Shown here piece by piece: positions 34,166-42,361 of a DNA stretch of 64,000 nucleotides. The notes beneath the pieces are model-generated. The model ran no database searches. It saw only the letters and a list, made by a program, of their open reading frames with translations, and was not told the origin of the DNA. Source of the DNA: JASHPR01 sp963729365 (GTDB taxonomy: Bacteria > Actinomycetota > Actinomycetes > Streptosporangiales > Streptosporangiaceae); NCBI GenBank assembly GCA_963729365.1, contig CAVSNQ010000002.1, positions 62,001 through 126,000 of the forward strand, read 5' to 3'. The position numbers and the translations under genes are program-made. The stretch's first letter is position 1; the number at the start of each line of letters is the position of its first letter.

Positions 34166-35902
34166 CTATTCCGGGCGCAGGTCGCGCAGGTTGGTCTTGG
34201 CCAGCTCGACGATCTGGTCCGCGCCGCCGGACAGGACCGTGCGGGTCGCGTAGAGAGTGAAGCCCTTGAGCTCCCCGTAGGTGATCTTCGGCGGCATGGA
34301 GAGTTCCTGGCGCGTGGTCCGCGCGTCCACGAGCGCGGGCCCGTCATGCGCGAACGCGGCGCGCATCGCGTCGTCGAGCCGGTCGGCACGCTCCGCGCGG
34401 ACACCGAACAGCCCGGCGGCCCGGGCCACCTCGCTGAAGTCGGGGTTTTCCAGGTCGGTTCCGTAGTTGACGATTCCGGCGGCCTTCATCTCCAGCTCGA
34501 CGAACGCCAACGCCGAGTTGTCGAAGACGACCACCTTGACCGGCAGGCTCAGCTGGCGCAGGGTGAGCAGCTCGCCGAGCATCATGGCCAGCCCGCCGTC
34601 CCCGCACATCGCGATGACCTGGCGGCCGGGCTGGCTGGCCTGGATCCCGATGGCGTGCGGGAGCGCGTTGGCCATGCTGCCGTGGCTGAACGAGCCGATC
34701 AGCCGCCGGCGGCCGTTCATGCTCAGATAGCGGGCGGCCCATACGGTCGGGGTTCCCACGTCGGCGGTGAACACCGCGTCCTCGGCGGCCAGCTCGTCGA
34801 TGGCCGCGGCCACGTACTGCGGGTGCATCGGCGAGGCCGACGGCTTGTCATCGGCCAGCCGGTTCAGGTGCGAACGCACTTGCCGGTAGTGGCGGGTCAT
34901 CTGGTCAGCGAACTTGCGATCGGTTCTGGGCTGCAGCAGCGGCAGCAGCGCCGGGGCGGTGTCCTTGACGGTGCCGACCAGCGCGACGTCCACCGGGACG
35001 CGCTTGCCGATTTGCTCGCCGCGCACGTCGACCTGCACGACCGGCACGTCCTCGGGATAGAACTGCCGGTAGGGAAAGTCGGTGCCCAGCATCAGCAGCG
35101 CGTCGCAGTGCTCCATCGCCCGGTAACCCGAGCTATAGCCGATCAGCCCGGTCAGCCCGACGTCGTATGGATTGTCGTACCCGAGGAACTCCTTGCCGCG
35201 CAGCGCGTGCACCATCGGGGCCTTGAGCGCCTCGGCCAGCGCGACCGCCTCGTCGTGCGCGCCCTGGCAGCCCGCCCCAGCCAGGATCGTTACCCGCTTG
35301 GCCCGGTTGAGCACCTCGGCCGCGCGGGCCAGCGACGCGTCGTCCGGCCGCACGTGCGAGGACGTTTTGACCACCGGGCGCGGCGCGGAACCCTCCGGCG
35401 CATCGGCGAGGAACAGCTCGCCGGGAACCACGAGCACGGCGACGCCGCCGCGCTCGAGGGCCGCGCGCATCGCGACCCGCAGCAGCCGCGGCACCTGGTC
35501 CGGGATGCTGGCCAGCTCGCAGAAGACGCTGGCCTCGCGGAACAGCTCCTGCGGGTGGGTTTCCTGGAAGTAGCCGAGGCCGATCTCCTCACGCGGGATG
35601 TGCGCCGCGATGGCCAGCACCGGCACCCGGCTGCGCTGAGCGTCGAACAGTCCGTTGATCAGGTGCAGGTTCCCGGGCCCGCAGCTGCCCGCCGCGACCG
35701 CGAGCTGGCCGGTGACGGCCGCGTCACCGGCCGCGGCGAACGCGGCGCACTCCTCATGCCGCACGTGCTCCCAGGCGATCCCGCCGTCGCGCCGTAACGC
35801 ATCGGTGAACCCGTTGACCGAATCGCCGGGCAGACCATAGACCCGCCGGATCCCGGACGCCTTCAGCTCCGCAACCATCACATCAGCGACAGTGTTTGCC
35901 AC
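34166..35902 (-). CDS. poxB: pyruvate dehydrogenase (quinone)/ThDP-dependent enzyme, PoxB-like
   Basis: 578-residue thiamine-diphosphate enzyme, close to the ~572 of E. coli PoxB. The catalytic Glu lies in RHEECAAFAAAG. The ThDP motif is MCGDGGLAMMLGEL…NSALAF. The central FAD-binding domain (VTILAGAGCQGAHDEAVAL) fits a PoxB-type oxidase that makes acetate and CO2 from pyruvate with quinone as acceptor. GTG 35902 follows AGGAGAGACAC; an upstream start at 35953 would add 17 residues without similarity. The C-terminal segment resembles the membrane-binding tail of PoxB. It is monocistronic. Confidence 0.9.
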   Translation of the reverse strand: MANTVADVMVAELKASGIRRVYGLPGDSVNGFTDALRRDGGIAWEHVRHEECAAFAAAGDAAVTGQLAVAAGSCGPGNLHLINGLFDAQRSRVPVLAIAAHIPREEIGLGYFQETHPQELFREASVFCELASIPDQVPRLLRVAMRAALERGGVAVLVVPGELFLADAPEGSAPRPVVKTSSHVRPDDASLARAAEVLNRAKRVTILAGAGCQGAHDEAVALAEALKAPMVHALRGKEFLGYDNPYDVGLTGLIGYSSGYRAMEHCDALLMLGTDFPYRQFYPEDVPVVQVDVRGEQIGKRVPVDVALVGTVKDTAPALLPLLQPRTDRKFADQMTRHYRQVRSHLNRLADDKPSASPMHPQYVAAAIDELAAEDAVFTADVGTPTVWAARYLSMNGRRRLIGSFSHGSMANALPHAIGIQASQPGRQVIAMCGDGGLAMMLGELLTLRQLSLPVKVVVFDNSALAFVELEMKAAGIVNYGTDLENPDFSEVARAAGLFGVRAERADRLDDAMRAAFAHDGPALVDARTTRQELSMPPKITYGELKGFTLYATRTVLSGGADQIVELAKTNLRDLRPE

Positions 35903-36067
35903 GTGTCTCTCCTGAGCCAGACCGCCCGTTGACAAGCCGGGCATACCCTGCAAACACGACAGTTAGACGTCCCCTAGCCCGGGTTTGATCAGCCGCCCGG
36001 GGGTCAGCATCACAGAAGCGCGACCGACATGCGCATGACGTGCGCAACTGCGCGGAAGGAGACTCAG

Positions 36068-36961
36068 ATGGCTGATGCGGACGGCCGGAGCGAGGGCACG
36101 CGGGTGGCGCTGCTCGGCACCGGCATCATGGGCGCGGCCATGGCCCGTAACCTGATCGCGGCCGGCCTGGACACGACGGTGTGGGACCGGTCGGCGTCGG
36201 CCACGGCCGCGCTGTCCGACGCTGGCGCACAGGTCGGGGCATCGCCGCAGGACGCGGTCCGGGACGCGCAGGTGGTGATCACGATGCTGCCGACCGCCGC
36301 CGTGGTGAGCTCGGTGATGCTCGGCGACGGCGTGGCCGGAGCGCTGGCCGAGGCCGCGGTGTGGGCACAGATGGGCACGATCGGCGTCACCGGCACCATG
36401 GAGATCGCCGGCCGGCTCGGCCAGCTCCGGCCCGATGTGCTGTTCGTGGACGCACCGGTCTCGGGCAGCAAGGGCCCCGCCGAGGCCGGCCAGCTCCTCA
36501 TCCTGGCCTCCGGCCCGCGCCAGGCCGAGGCGATCGTGAGCCCGGCGTTTTCCGCCATCGGCCGCAAGACGGTATGGCTGGGCGCAGCCGGCCAGGGCAG
36601 CCGGATGAAGCTGGCCGTCAACGCGTACATGTCGACGCTCATCGAAGGCGTCGCCGAAGCGCTCGAGCTGGCCAGCCGCTTCGGCATCGACCCTGGCCGG
36701 CTGGCGGAGGCCATCGAGGGCGGACCGCTGGACGCACCGATCGCCGACGCCAAGCTGCACAAGATGGAGCGGGGCGACTTCGCGGCCGAATTCCCGCTCC
36801 AGTGGGCGCTCAAGGACGTCGACCTCGCGATCGCCGCCGCGGGCGACGACCCGCCGCCGCTGCTGATTGCGCTGTCCCGGCAGTGGCACGCCGCCGTCGA
36901 CGCTGGCCACGGCCGGGAAGACGTCAGCGCCGTGCGCCTGGCGCTGGGCGGCCGCCACTGA
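36068..36961 (+). CDS. 3-hydroxyisobutyrate dehydrogenase-family NAD(P)-dependent reductase
   Basis: 297-residue beta-hydroxyacid dehydrogenase. VALLGTGIMGAAMARNLIAA is the Rossmann loop with GxGxxG, FVDAPVSGSKGPAEAGQL the substrate loop, and GSRMKLAVNAYM carries the catalytic Lys. The C-terminal helical domain (GVAEALELASRFGIDPGRLA) is typical. Substrates of this family include 3-hydroxyisobutyrate, tartronate semialdehyde and imines (imine reductases are related), so the exact reaction is open. ATG 36068 follows AAGGAGACTCAG. Confidence 0.88.
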   Translation: MADADGRSEGTRVALLGTGIMGAAMARNLIAAGLDTTVWDRSASATAALSDAGAQVGASPQDAVRDAQVVITMLPTAAVVSSVMLGDGVAGALAEAAVWAQMGTIGVTGTMEIAGRLGQLRPDVLFVDAPVSGSKGPAEAGQLLILASGPRQAEAIVSPAFSAIGRKTVWLGAAGQGSRMKLAVNAYMSTLIEGVAEALELASRFGIDPGRLAEAIEGGPLDAPIADAKLHKMERGDFAAEFPLQWALKDVDLAIAAAGDDPPPLLIALSRQWHAAVDAGHGREDVSAVRLALGGRH

Positions 36962-36982
36962 TCCCCCGGACGCGGCGACCGA

Positions 36983-37903
36983 CTAGAAGCCGGGAACCGC
37001 GGTCGAGATGTCGTAGTTCTGGCCCCAGTACCACTGGGTGGCCTGGGAACCGGGCACGAGGTGCGGGGACCCGGTCGGGTCGGCGATCCACCAGCGGATG
37101 TGAGCCTGCATCCAGGACGGGAGCGAGCCGACGTTGGCTTGCACGGCCGACCACTGCGAGATCATCGTGTAGAGGATGGCCACGCCGCTCGGGTCGGCAC
37201 TCAGCCGCCGCGAGACCCAACTCGCGGCTTCCGACGGCGCAGCGCAGCCCGGCTCGATATCGAGAGCCGAGGCCTGGGGGTCAGACCCGTTGATGTCGAT
37301 CCACAGCACCGGCCCGCGCCCGGCGAGCTCGGAGGGCGAGTCGGGGTGCGGTCCGTCGGCATACGTCGCGATCACGGGCTTGCCGGGAATCGCCGACGGC
37401 GTGACCGAGTCGTAGATCAGGAACGGCTGGGCTGGGGTGGGCGGCGCCACCACCGCGTGCCTGTGCCTGCGCGGCGCCGGGGACGCAGGCGAGGCCGGGT
37501 GCTGGCCGCTCCCGCTCTGGCGGGCGCGCTGCGAGGATGCCAGCGCGGCGGCCGCCTGATGCTGGCGCACCGCGGCCGCATGCCGCGCCGCCGCGGACAG
37601 TGCCACTCCGGACGCGGCTCCGGACGCCGCACCGCGCGCGGCGCCGGAGGCGGCCGCCGGGACGAGAGCACCGGAGTGGCTGACGGCAGGCGTACCACCA
37701 CCGAGCGACAGGCCGACCGCGGCCGCCACGGTCGCGGCGGCGACTCCGAGGGTCAGCCGGGCGGGCCGGCGGCGATGGCGGAACGTGTTGCGGAACTGGG
37801 CCAGCGATGAGTGAAACCGAGGAAACAAGACAGACCTAGGGGTCGTCGCGCACGGGGGGTGCGCAGGGGTGGCCCAGGGCGCGGCCGGCCGATGGCGACG
37901 CAC
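36983..37903 (-). CDS. secreted or anchored GH25-like barrel protein of unknown function
   Basis: 306-residue protein. One hydrophobic helix (LTLGVAAATVAAAVGLSLGG) follows a short basic N-terminus, then a Ser/Ala-rich spacer, then a C-terminal ~170-residue domain (FLIYDSVTPSAIPGKPVIAT, VLWIDINGSDPQASALDIEP, ATQWYWGQNYDISTA) with alternating strand and helix segments. The Asp/Glu positions recall glycosidase- or lysozyme-like barrels of the GH25/DUF1906 group, but no catalytic pair is proven. Similar proteins occur in actinomycetes. The exact start is uncertain; a TTG at residue 26 is an alternative. It is monocistronic. Confidence 0.6.
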   Translation of the reverse strand: MRRHRPAAPWATPAHPPCATTPRSVLFPRFHSSLAQFRNTFRHRRRPARLTLGVAAATVAAAVGLSLGGGTPAVSHSGALVPAAASGAARGAASGAASGVALSAAARHAAAVRQHQAAAALASSQRARQSGSGQHPASPASPAPRRHRHAVVAPPTPAQPFLIYDSVTPSAIPGKPVIATYADGPHPDSPSELAGRGPVLWIDINGSDPQASALDIEPGCAAPSEAASWVSRRLSADPSGVAILYTMISQWSAVQANVGSLPSWMQAHIRWWIADPTGSPHLVPGSQATQWYWGQNYDISTAVPGF

Positions 37904-38214
37904 GTGCCAGCGGCGGGGGCTACGCGGATGTGACGCGGATCAAGGCGACGCGTTACTCGGGGGCAACCATCACTAGCCTGGGTGCTATCGGTCACTCATA
38001 GTGCACGCCCAAAACCAGCACGCGTGACCGAAACCCGTAAAGACGTCGTATGACCTCGATCACACAGTTACGTCGCTGACCTGCACAAAGATGCGCCGGC
38101 AGGGCCAGGTCGGCCTTGCGGCCAGGCGATGGCGCTCGACTGCTGGCGCGCAGTTCTCCAAGATTTCACCGGTCTCTAGCATGCTTCCCGGTTTGCCGGG
38201 CAGTTTGAAGGCTC
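37904..38214. other. divergent intergenic region
   Basis: 311 bases between the leftward barrel protein and the rightward small membrane protein. No gene is supported. It should carry both promoters; I see no clear -35/-10 pair or palindrome. Confidence 0.4.
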
Positions 38215-38379
38215 ATGAGTACCTGGCGGAGCACCATACCGGGCTTCCTCATCTGGTTGTTCTGGTTGCTCGTAGCGATCGTCCTGATTCTGGTGGTGGC
38301 CGCGATAATCCACCACTTCGGCGGCTTCGGCCTGTCATTCCATGTCGGCTACTTCAATTTCAACCTCGGCGTCAGCTAG
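38215..38379 (+). CDS. small membrane protein (54 aa)
   Basis: ATG 38215 preceded by AAGG opens a 54-residue frame: MSTWRSTIPG, then a strongly hydrophobic helix (FLIWLFWLLVAIVLILVVAA), then IIHHFGGFGLSFHVGYFNFN and the stop. The tail is rich in aromatic residues, Gly and His, as in small membrane-active or transport-regulating peptides. A strong hairpin begins five bases after the stop. No family is recognised. Confidence 0.6.
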   Translation: MSTWRSTIPGFLIWLFWLLVAIVLILVVAAIIHHFGGFGLSFHVGYFNFNLGVS

Positions 38380-38383
38380 CAAC

Positions 38384-38428
38384 AGCGTGGACGATTCCCA
38401 GTCGATAGGGCTGGGAATCGTCCACGCT
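38384..38428. terminator. long perfect hairpin (18-bp stem)
   Basis: AGCGTGGACGATTCCCAG (38384-38401) pairs perfectly with its reverse complement at 38411-38428 around a nine-base loop. It lies between the rightward small membrane protein and the leftward oxidase remnant and probably acts as a bidirectional terminator. Confidence 0.7.
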
Positions 38429-38439
38429 ACTGCGCGGGG

Positions 38440-38646
38440 CTACCGCGTGGGCCAGTCCGCGGGTTGGCCACCCGGGTGATCAGCCGCGGCGCCAGACGAG
38501 CCCCTGGTCAGGCGTTCCCAGGCGGCAGCGAACGTCGCGTCCTTCACGGTGACAGCGCCCCGGTAGATGGGGTGGACTTCCAGCGCCGGTGAATACTTGC
38601 CGGCCGGACCGTCCCCGAGCCGCCCGACAAGACCAGGCCCGCTCAC
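38440..38646 (-). CDS. 68-residue ORF of unknown function (possible truncated gene)
   Basis: The frame starts with GTG 38646, overlapping the stop of the oxidase fragment by four bases (GTGA), so translational coupling with the upstream fragment is likely. The product contains GKYSPALEVHPIYRGAVTV, which faintly recalls the N-terminus of malic enzymes, then an unremarkable tail. If so, it is a cut-off head of a ~400-residue gene. The evidence is weak and I do not assign a function. Confidence 0.3.
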   Translation of the reverse strand: MSGPGLVGRLGDGPAGKYSPALEVHPIYRGAVTVKDATFAAAWERLTRGSSGAAADHPGGQPADWPTR

Positions 38647-38888
38647 GATGCCGTCCCTCCGATCCCGGCCGGGTCGGCGCGGCGGCCGTCGGCGAACCGG
38701 CCGGGCGCGAACCGGCGGATGTCGTACCCGGTCCCCTGCTGCAGGGCGCCCTGGGCCAGCACCAGGCCCGCCCAGGGCGCGAACTTGTAGCCCGTGCCCC
38801 GCCAGCCGACCCCGGTGAAGACGGACGCCACGCCGGGGACTGGTCCGATGATGAAGTCATCGTCGGCCACCAGGTCGTAAAAGCACAC
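38643..38888 (-). pseudogene. FAD-dependent oxidase (sarcosine/N-methyltryptophan oxidase-like), C-terminal fragment
   Basis: The frame encodes only the last ~80 residues of a DadA/sarcosine-oxidase-type flavoenzyme: CFYDLVADDDFIIGPVPG and GYKFAPWAGLVLAQGAL, the conserved C-terminal FAD-binding segment. The N-terminal FAD domain is missing. Upstream, the frame stays open to the TAG of the DUF2993 gene, which lies in the same frame, so there is no room for the rest. The first usable start is GTG 38888. This is an orphan tail left by a deletion. Confidence 0.65.
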
Positions 38889-38909
38889 GTCAGCACCGCC
38901 TCCGCCGAC

Positions 38910-39632
38910 CTAGCTGCCGAAGCTCACATTCTGGCCGGTGACGGTTGCGACCAGGCCGGACGAGTCGACGCTGATGCTCTGGATCTTCAGGCCGAGCGGC
39001 AGCGCCGGCAGGTGGATGGTGACGTTGCTGACCGGGCTGAGCAGTGAGGACGGCAGGCCGCCGGTCGAGACGAGCTGGAGGTTGATGTCGTTGTCGCCGG
39101 TCCTGGTCACCCGCCAGACCGCGGTTCCGCTGAACACGACCACGTTCAGCGTCGCCCTCACCTCGTTGGGGCCCGCGGCGGAAAAGGTCAGCCCGGCGTT
39201 GGCCAGTTGCCCCAGTGGGCCGGCCTCCGCAGTCATCGCGTTCGCGAGAGCGGTGAACGTGATGTTGGCGGTCCCGCTGAGAGTGTCGATGGTGCCGCCG
39301 CTGAACGCCCCGTTGACGTGCACATTTTTCAGGGACGCGTTGATGCTCGCGATGTCCAGCGGGCCCTCGGTGACGTTGGTGGAGCTGATCTGGATGTCGT
39401 GGAAATTCCTGGACGCGACCTGGGTCAGGAACGGGAAGCCCTCGATGTCCACGTTCGGCTTCTTGGGGAACCCCTGCTGCTGGATCTCGGACGCCGCCTT
39501 GTTCTCGGCGAAGGCCCGCGCCGCGAAGTCCGCGGCGACCAGGAGGGCGATCAGCACGATCAGCACGATGATGACGATCCGCAGCGGGTGCCGGCGGCGG
39601 GCCGGGGCGGGCTGGTATCCGTATCCGCTCAC
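38910..39632 (-). CDS. LmeA/DUF2993-family phospholipid-binding protein
   Basis: 240-residue envelope protein. A Pro/Arg-rich start leads to one membrane helix (LRIVIIVLIVLIALLVAADF), then the DUF2993 domain: FAENKAASEIQQQGFPKKPN, then VDIEGFPFLTQVASRNFHDI and a long beta-rich region ending VSFGS. LmeA of mycobacteria binds phosphatidylinositides and supports lipomannan elongation. It starts four bases inside the end of the kinase gene (39629), so the kinase and this protein are one operon. Confidence 0.85.
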   Translation of the reverse strand: MSGYGYQPAPARRRHPLRIVIIVLIVLIALLVAADFAARAFAENKAASEIQQQGFPKKPNVDIEGFPFLTQVASRNFHDIQISSTNVTEGPLDIASINASLKNVHVNGAFSGGTIDTLSGTANITFTALANAMTAEAGPLGQLANAGLTFSAAGPNEVRATLNVVVFSGTAVWRVTRTGDNDINLQLVSTGGLPSSLLSPVSNVTIHLPALPLGLKIQSISVDSSGLVATVTGQNVSFGS

Positions 39633-42232
39633 GGCAGGCTCCCTGTGTCGATGGCCTGCAGCTGGCCAGATCCGTTGTCGCTGACCAGCAGGGTGCCCCC
39701 CGGCTCCAGGCCGAATTCGCGCGGGACCTGGCCGGACGGCAAGAAGCCGAGCACGGCGCCCGGGCCGCGTCCCTGCAGCGCCGCCTGGGTGCTGACCAGG
39801 GTGAGTGTGTAAGCCCCGGGCACGTTATTGAGGTTAGCGTCGGCCACCATGATTTCCGTCCCGCCCCTGACAAAGGCCACCCCGATCGGGGTCTGCCCCA
39901 CATTGACCCTGGCGATGAGGGAATCCGCCGGTTTCGTGAGCAGCTTAGCCGCCGAGAACGCGACCAGCGCATTGCTCTCGCGGTCCGTGACCCAAATGTC
40001 GCTGCCGTCCGCGGACACGATGATCCGGGCCGGCCCGCATCCCGCCGTGACCGACGACTTCACCGCGCTGGCCGGAGTATTCTCGGCGACGCTCATGCTG
40101 AGCACGTAGAGCTTCCCCTCGAGCGAGGAAGTGGTCTGGGCGTTCTCCTGCGCCACGTACAGCCACTGGCCGTCCGGCGACTGCGCGATCCCGACCGGAT
40201 CCGCCCCGAGCGGGACCATCCCCACGAAACCGGACTGGCCGAAGCCGCCCGAGAACGACTTCGGCAGGTTGAACACCGCCATCTCGGCGCTGTCCTGCAG
40301 CGTGACGAACGCGAAATGGTCGTTCGGGGAGATCGATACCTCGGCCGCTTCCTTACCGCCCGGGCTGGTCAGCTTGCCGAGGACCGCGTCCGCCTCGCCG
40401 GCTTCTGCCTCCTTCACGTTGATCACGTAAGCGCCGCTGCCCGCGGCGGCCAGGAGGTAGCTGCCGTCATGGGTGATCGCGTTGCCCTTGTTCGCGCCCG
40501 GCGCCGGGATCGTCACGACCTGGGTCGGCGTCAGGGAGCCGCTGTCGTTGTTCAGCACGACCACGTCGTTGCCGGTCGAGACGAACGAGTACTTGCCGTC
40601 GGAAGTGACCGCGACGCCGAACGGCTTGCCACCGAGGCTGAATGTCTGGCTGCGCACCCCGGACAGCGCCTTCGGGTTCCCGGTCCCGGTCGTGCACCCC
40701 GGAGGCTTGACGGTCGCGGCCACCCCGCCGGATGTAATGCCAGCCCCGGTGCCCCCGGCGCTGCCGGGGCTGCCGGTGCTGCCATGATGCAGGGCGGCGA
40801 AGGCAGCCCCCACGACCGCGAGCACGACGACCGCCGCGGCGCCGGCCATGACGGCGCGCGACCGCCACCACGGATGACCAGGCGCCGGCTGGACCACCGT
40901 TGCGCGTCCTCGCGGCGGCACCGGACCGGACGGAACCCGCGGCTCCCGGTAAAGCCCGGCCGGGAAGTCAAGCGACGGCTCAGTCAGGCCCGGCCGGGTC
41001 GGCCCAGGCCCGCGGCTCCATGCCGCCTCGGTCGGCGGCCCCGCGCTCCCGGACCCCCCGCCCGCCCCGGACGGAGCCTCGGCGCCAGAAGCCCCGGGCG
41101 GCCTGGCCGCCGCCGCCTCGGTCGGCGGCCCGGCACGCCCCGACGGCGCCGCGGCTCCGCTGGCCGCAGCCCGGGCCGGCGGCTCGCCTCCCGGCATCGG
41201 CCGATCGCGCCCGGCCGGCGGCTCACCCCCGGCTGGCGGCCGACCGAGCCCGGCCGGCGGCTCACCCCCGGCTGGCGGCCCGGCCGGGCCCGCGGGCATG
41301 GCGACCTCGGTCGCCTCCCGCGGCGGCCTGGCCGGCCGGGGGGCGGCCGGGCCGAGCCCGCTCGCATCGCGCAGAGCGGCGGCGAAGTCGCCGCAGTCCG
41401 GGTAGCGGTCGGCCGGCTCCCTGGCCAGCGCCCGGTTCATGACGTCGTCGATCGCCGCAGGCAGGTCAGGGCGGCGCAAGCTCAGCAGCGGCGGCGGCTC
41501 GGATAGCTTGGCCCAGACCACGGCCAGGCCCCCGTCGCGCCTGAACGGCGGCGCCCCGGACAGCAGTTCGAAGGCGGCGCAGGCCAGCGCGTAGAGATCG
41601 GCGCGGCCGTCGACCGTGCGGCCCTCCATCTGCTCGGGCGCGACGTAGTCGAGGGTGCCGAGGAACTGGCCGTGAGAGGTGAGGCCGGTCTGGCTGAGCT
41701 GGGCAAATGACTGCTTGCTGAGCCCGAAGTCGGACAGGTAGACGTGATCGCGGCGGCCGCCGCCTGCGGTCGTATCGAGCAGCATGTTGGCCGGCTTCAC
41801 GTCGCGGTGCACAAGCCCGCGCGCGTGCGCCGCGTCCAGCGCCGACGCCACCTGGGCGACGATGTCGGCGGCCCGGCTCGCAGGCAGCGGACCGTCGGCG
41901 TCGAGCAGAGTGCGGACATCCCCGCCGAGCACGAATCGCATGGCGATGAACAGGACGCCGTCCGCCTCGCCCGCGTCGAACACCGGGATGATGTTGGGGT
42001 GATCGACGGCTGCCGCGGCCCTCGACTCGCGGATGAACCGCTTCCGGAATGCGTCGTCGAGCGCCAGCCCCGGGGCCAGGATCTTAAGCGCGACATTCCG
42101 GTCCAAACGGATGTCGTACGCCCGGTAGACGACGGCCATCCCGCCTCGGCCTATCTGCTCCTCGAGCCGATAGCCAGCAATCTGCGAGCCAATGGGGAAC
42201 TCGCTGAATGCTGCGGGAAACTCATCGCTCAC
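39629..42232 (-). CDS. membrane Ser/Thr protein kinase with C-terminal beta-propeller
   Basis: 867-residue Hanks kinase. GTG 42232 with GGAG upstream is chosen. Residues ~20-290: glycine loop GRGGMA, K50, HRDVKPAN (D144), DFG at 168-170, APE at 198-200. Residues ~300-450 are a Pro/Ala/Gly juxtamembrane linker with a 13-residue tandem repeat (PPAGGEPPAG motif) coming from a 39-bp DNA repeat near 41209-41286. One membrane helix spans 460-482. The outer ~370 residues (VAVTSDGKYSFVSTGNDV, GIAQSPDGQWLYVAQENA) form a YVTN/NHL-like propeller sensor. It is divergent from the FHA-FHA-ABC exporter, recalling PknF-Rv1747, and co-transcribed with DUF2993. Confidence 0.9.
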   Translation of the reverse strand: MSDEFPAAFSEFPIGSQIAGYRLEEQIGRGGMAVVYRAYDIRLDRNVALKILAPGLALDDAFRKRFIRESRAAAAVDHPNIIPVFDAGEADGVLFIAMRFVLGGDVRTLLDADGPLPASRAADIVAQVASALDAAHARGLVHRDVKPANMLLDTTAGGGRRDHVYLSDFGLSKQSFAQLSQTGLTSHGQFLGTLDYVAPEQMEGRTVDGRADLYALACAAFELLSGAPPFRRDGGLAVVWAKLSEPPPLLSLRRPDLPAAIDDVMNRALAREPADRYPDCGDFAAALRDASGLGPAAPRPARPPREATEVAMPAGPAGPPAGGEPPAGLGRPPAGGEPPAGRDRPMPGGEPPARAAASGAAAPSGRAGPPTEAAAARPPGASGAEAPSGAGGGSGSAGPPTEAAWSRGPGPTRPGLTEPSLDFPAGLYREPRVPSGPVPPRGRATVVQPAPGHPWWRSRAVMAGAAAVVVLAVVGAAFAALHHGSTGSPGSAGGTGAGITSGGVAATVKPPGCTTGTGNPKALSGVRSQTFSLGGKPFGVAVTSDGKYSFVSTGNDVVVLNNDSGSLTPTQVVTIPAPGANKGNAITHDGSYLLAAAGSGAYVINVKEAEAGEADAVLGKLTSPGGKEAAEVSISPNDHFAFVTLQDSAEMAVFNLPKSFSGGFGQSGFVGMVPLGADPVGIAQSPDGQWLYVAQENAQTTSSLEGKLYVLSMSVAENTPASAVKSSVTAGCGPARIIVSADGSDIWVTDRESNALVAFSAAKLLTKPADSLIARVNVGQTPIGVAFVRGGTEIMVADANLNNVPGAYTLTLVSTQAALQGRGPGAVLGFLPSGQVPREFGLEPGGTLLVSDNGSGQLQAIDTGSLP

Positions 42233-42361
42233 CGCCGCTCCTCCAATCACACCGACGGTATCTGAAACCAGGGCCGAACGGGATGCAACGAAGTCCCCCA
42301 TTTCGGACCTCTACTGGCCAGATGGATGCTTATTCGGGTCAGCTAGCTCTACAGTTGTGAG

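Noticed and set aside
34157..35797. 546-codon open frame on the plus strand
   Set aside because: It is fully antisense to the PoxB-like gene, whose ThDP motif and length fit a real protein. Long antisense frames are common at this GC content.
41209..41286. 39-bp repeats in the kinase gene as a mobile element trace
   Set aside because: They lie in frame inside a Pro-rich linker and simply encode a 13-residue repeat.
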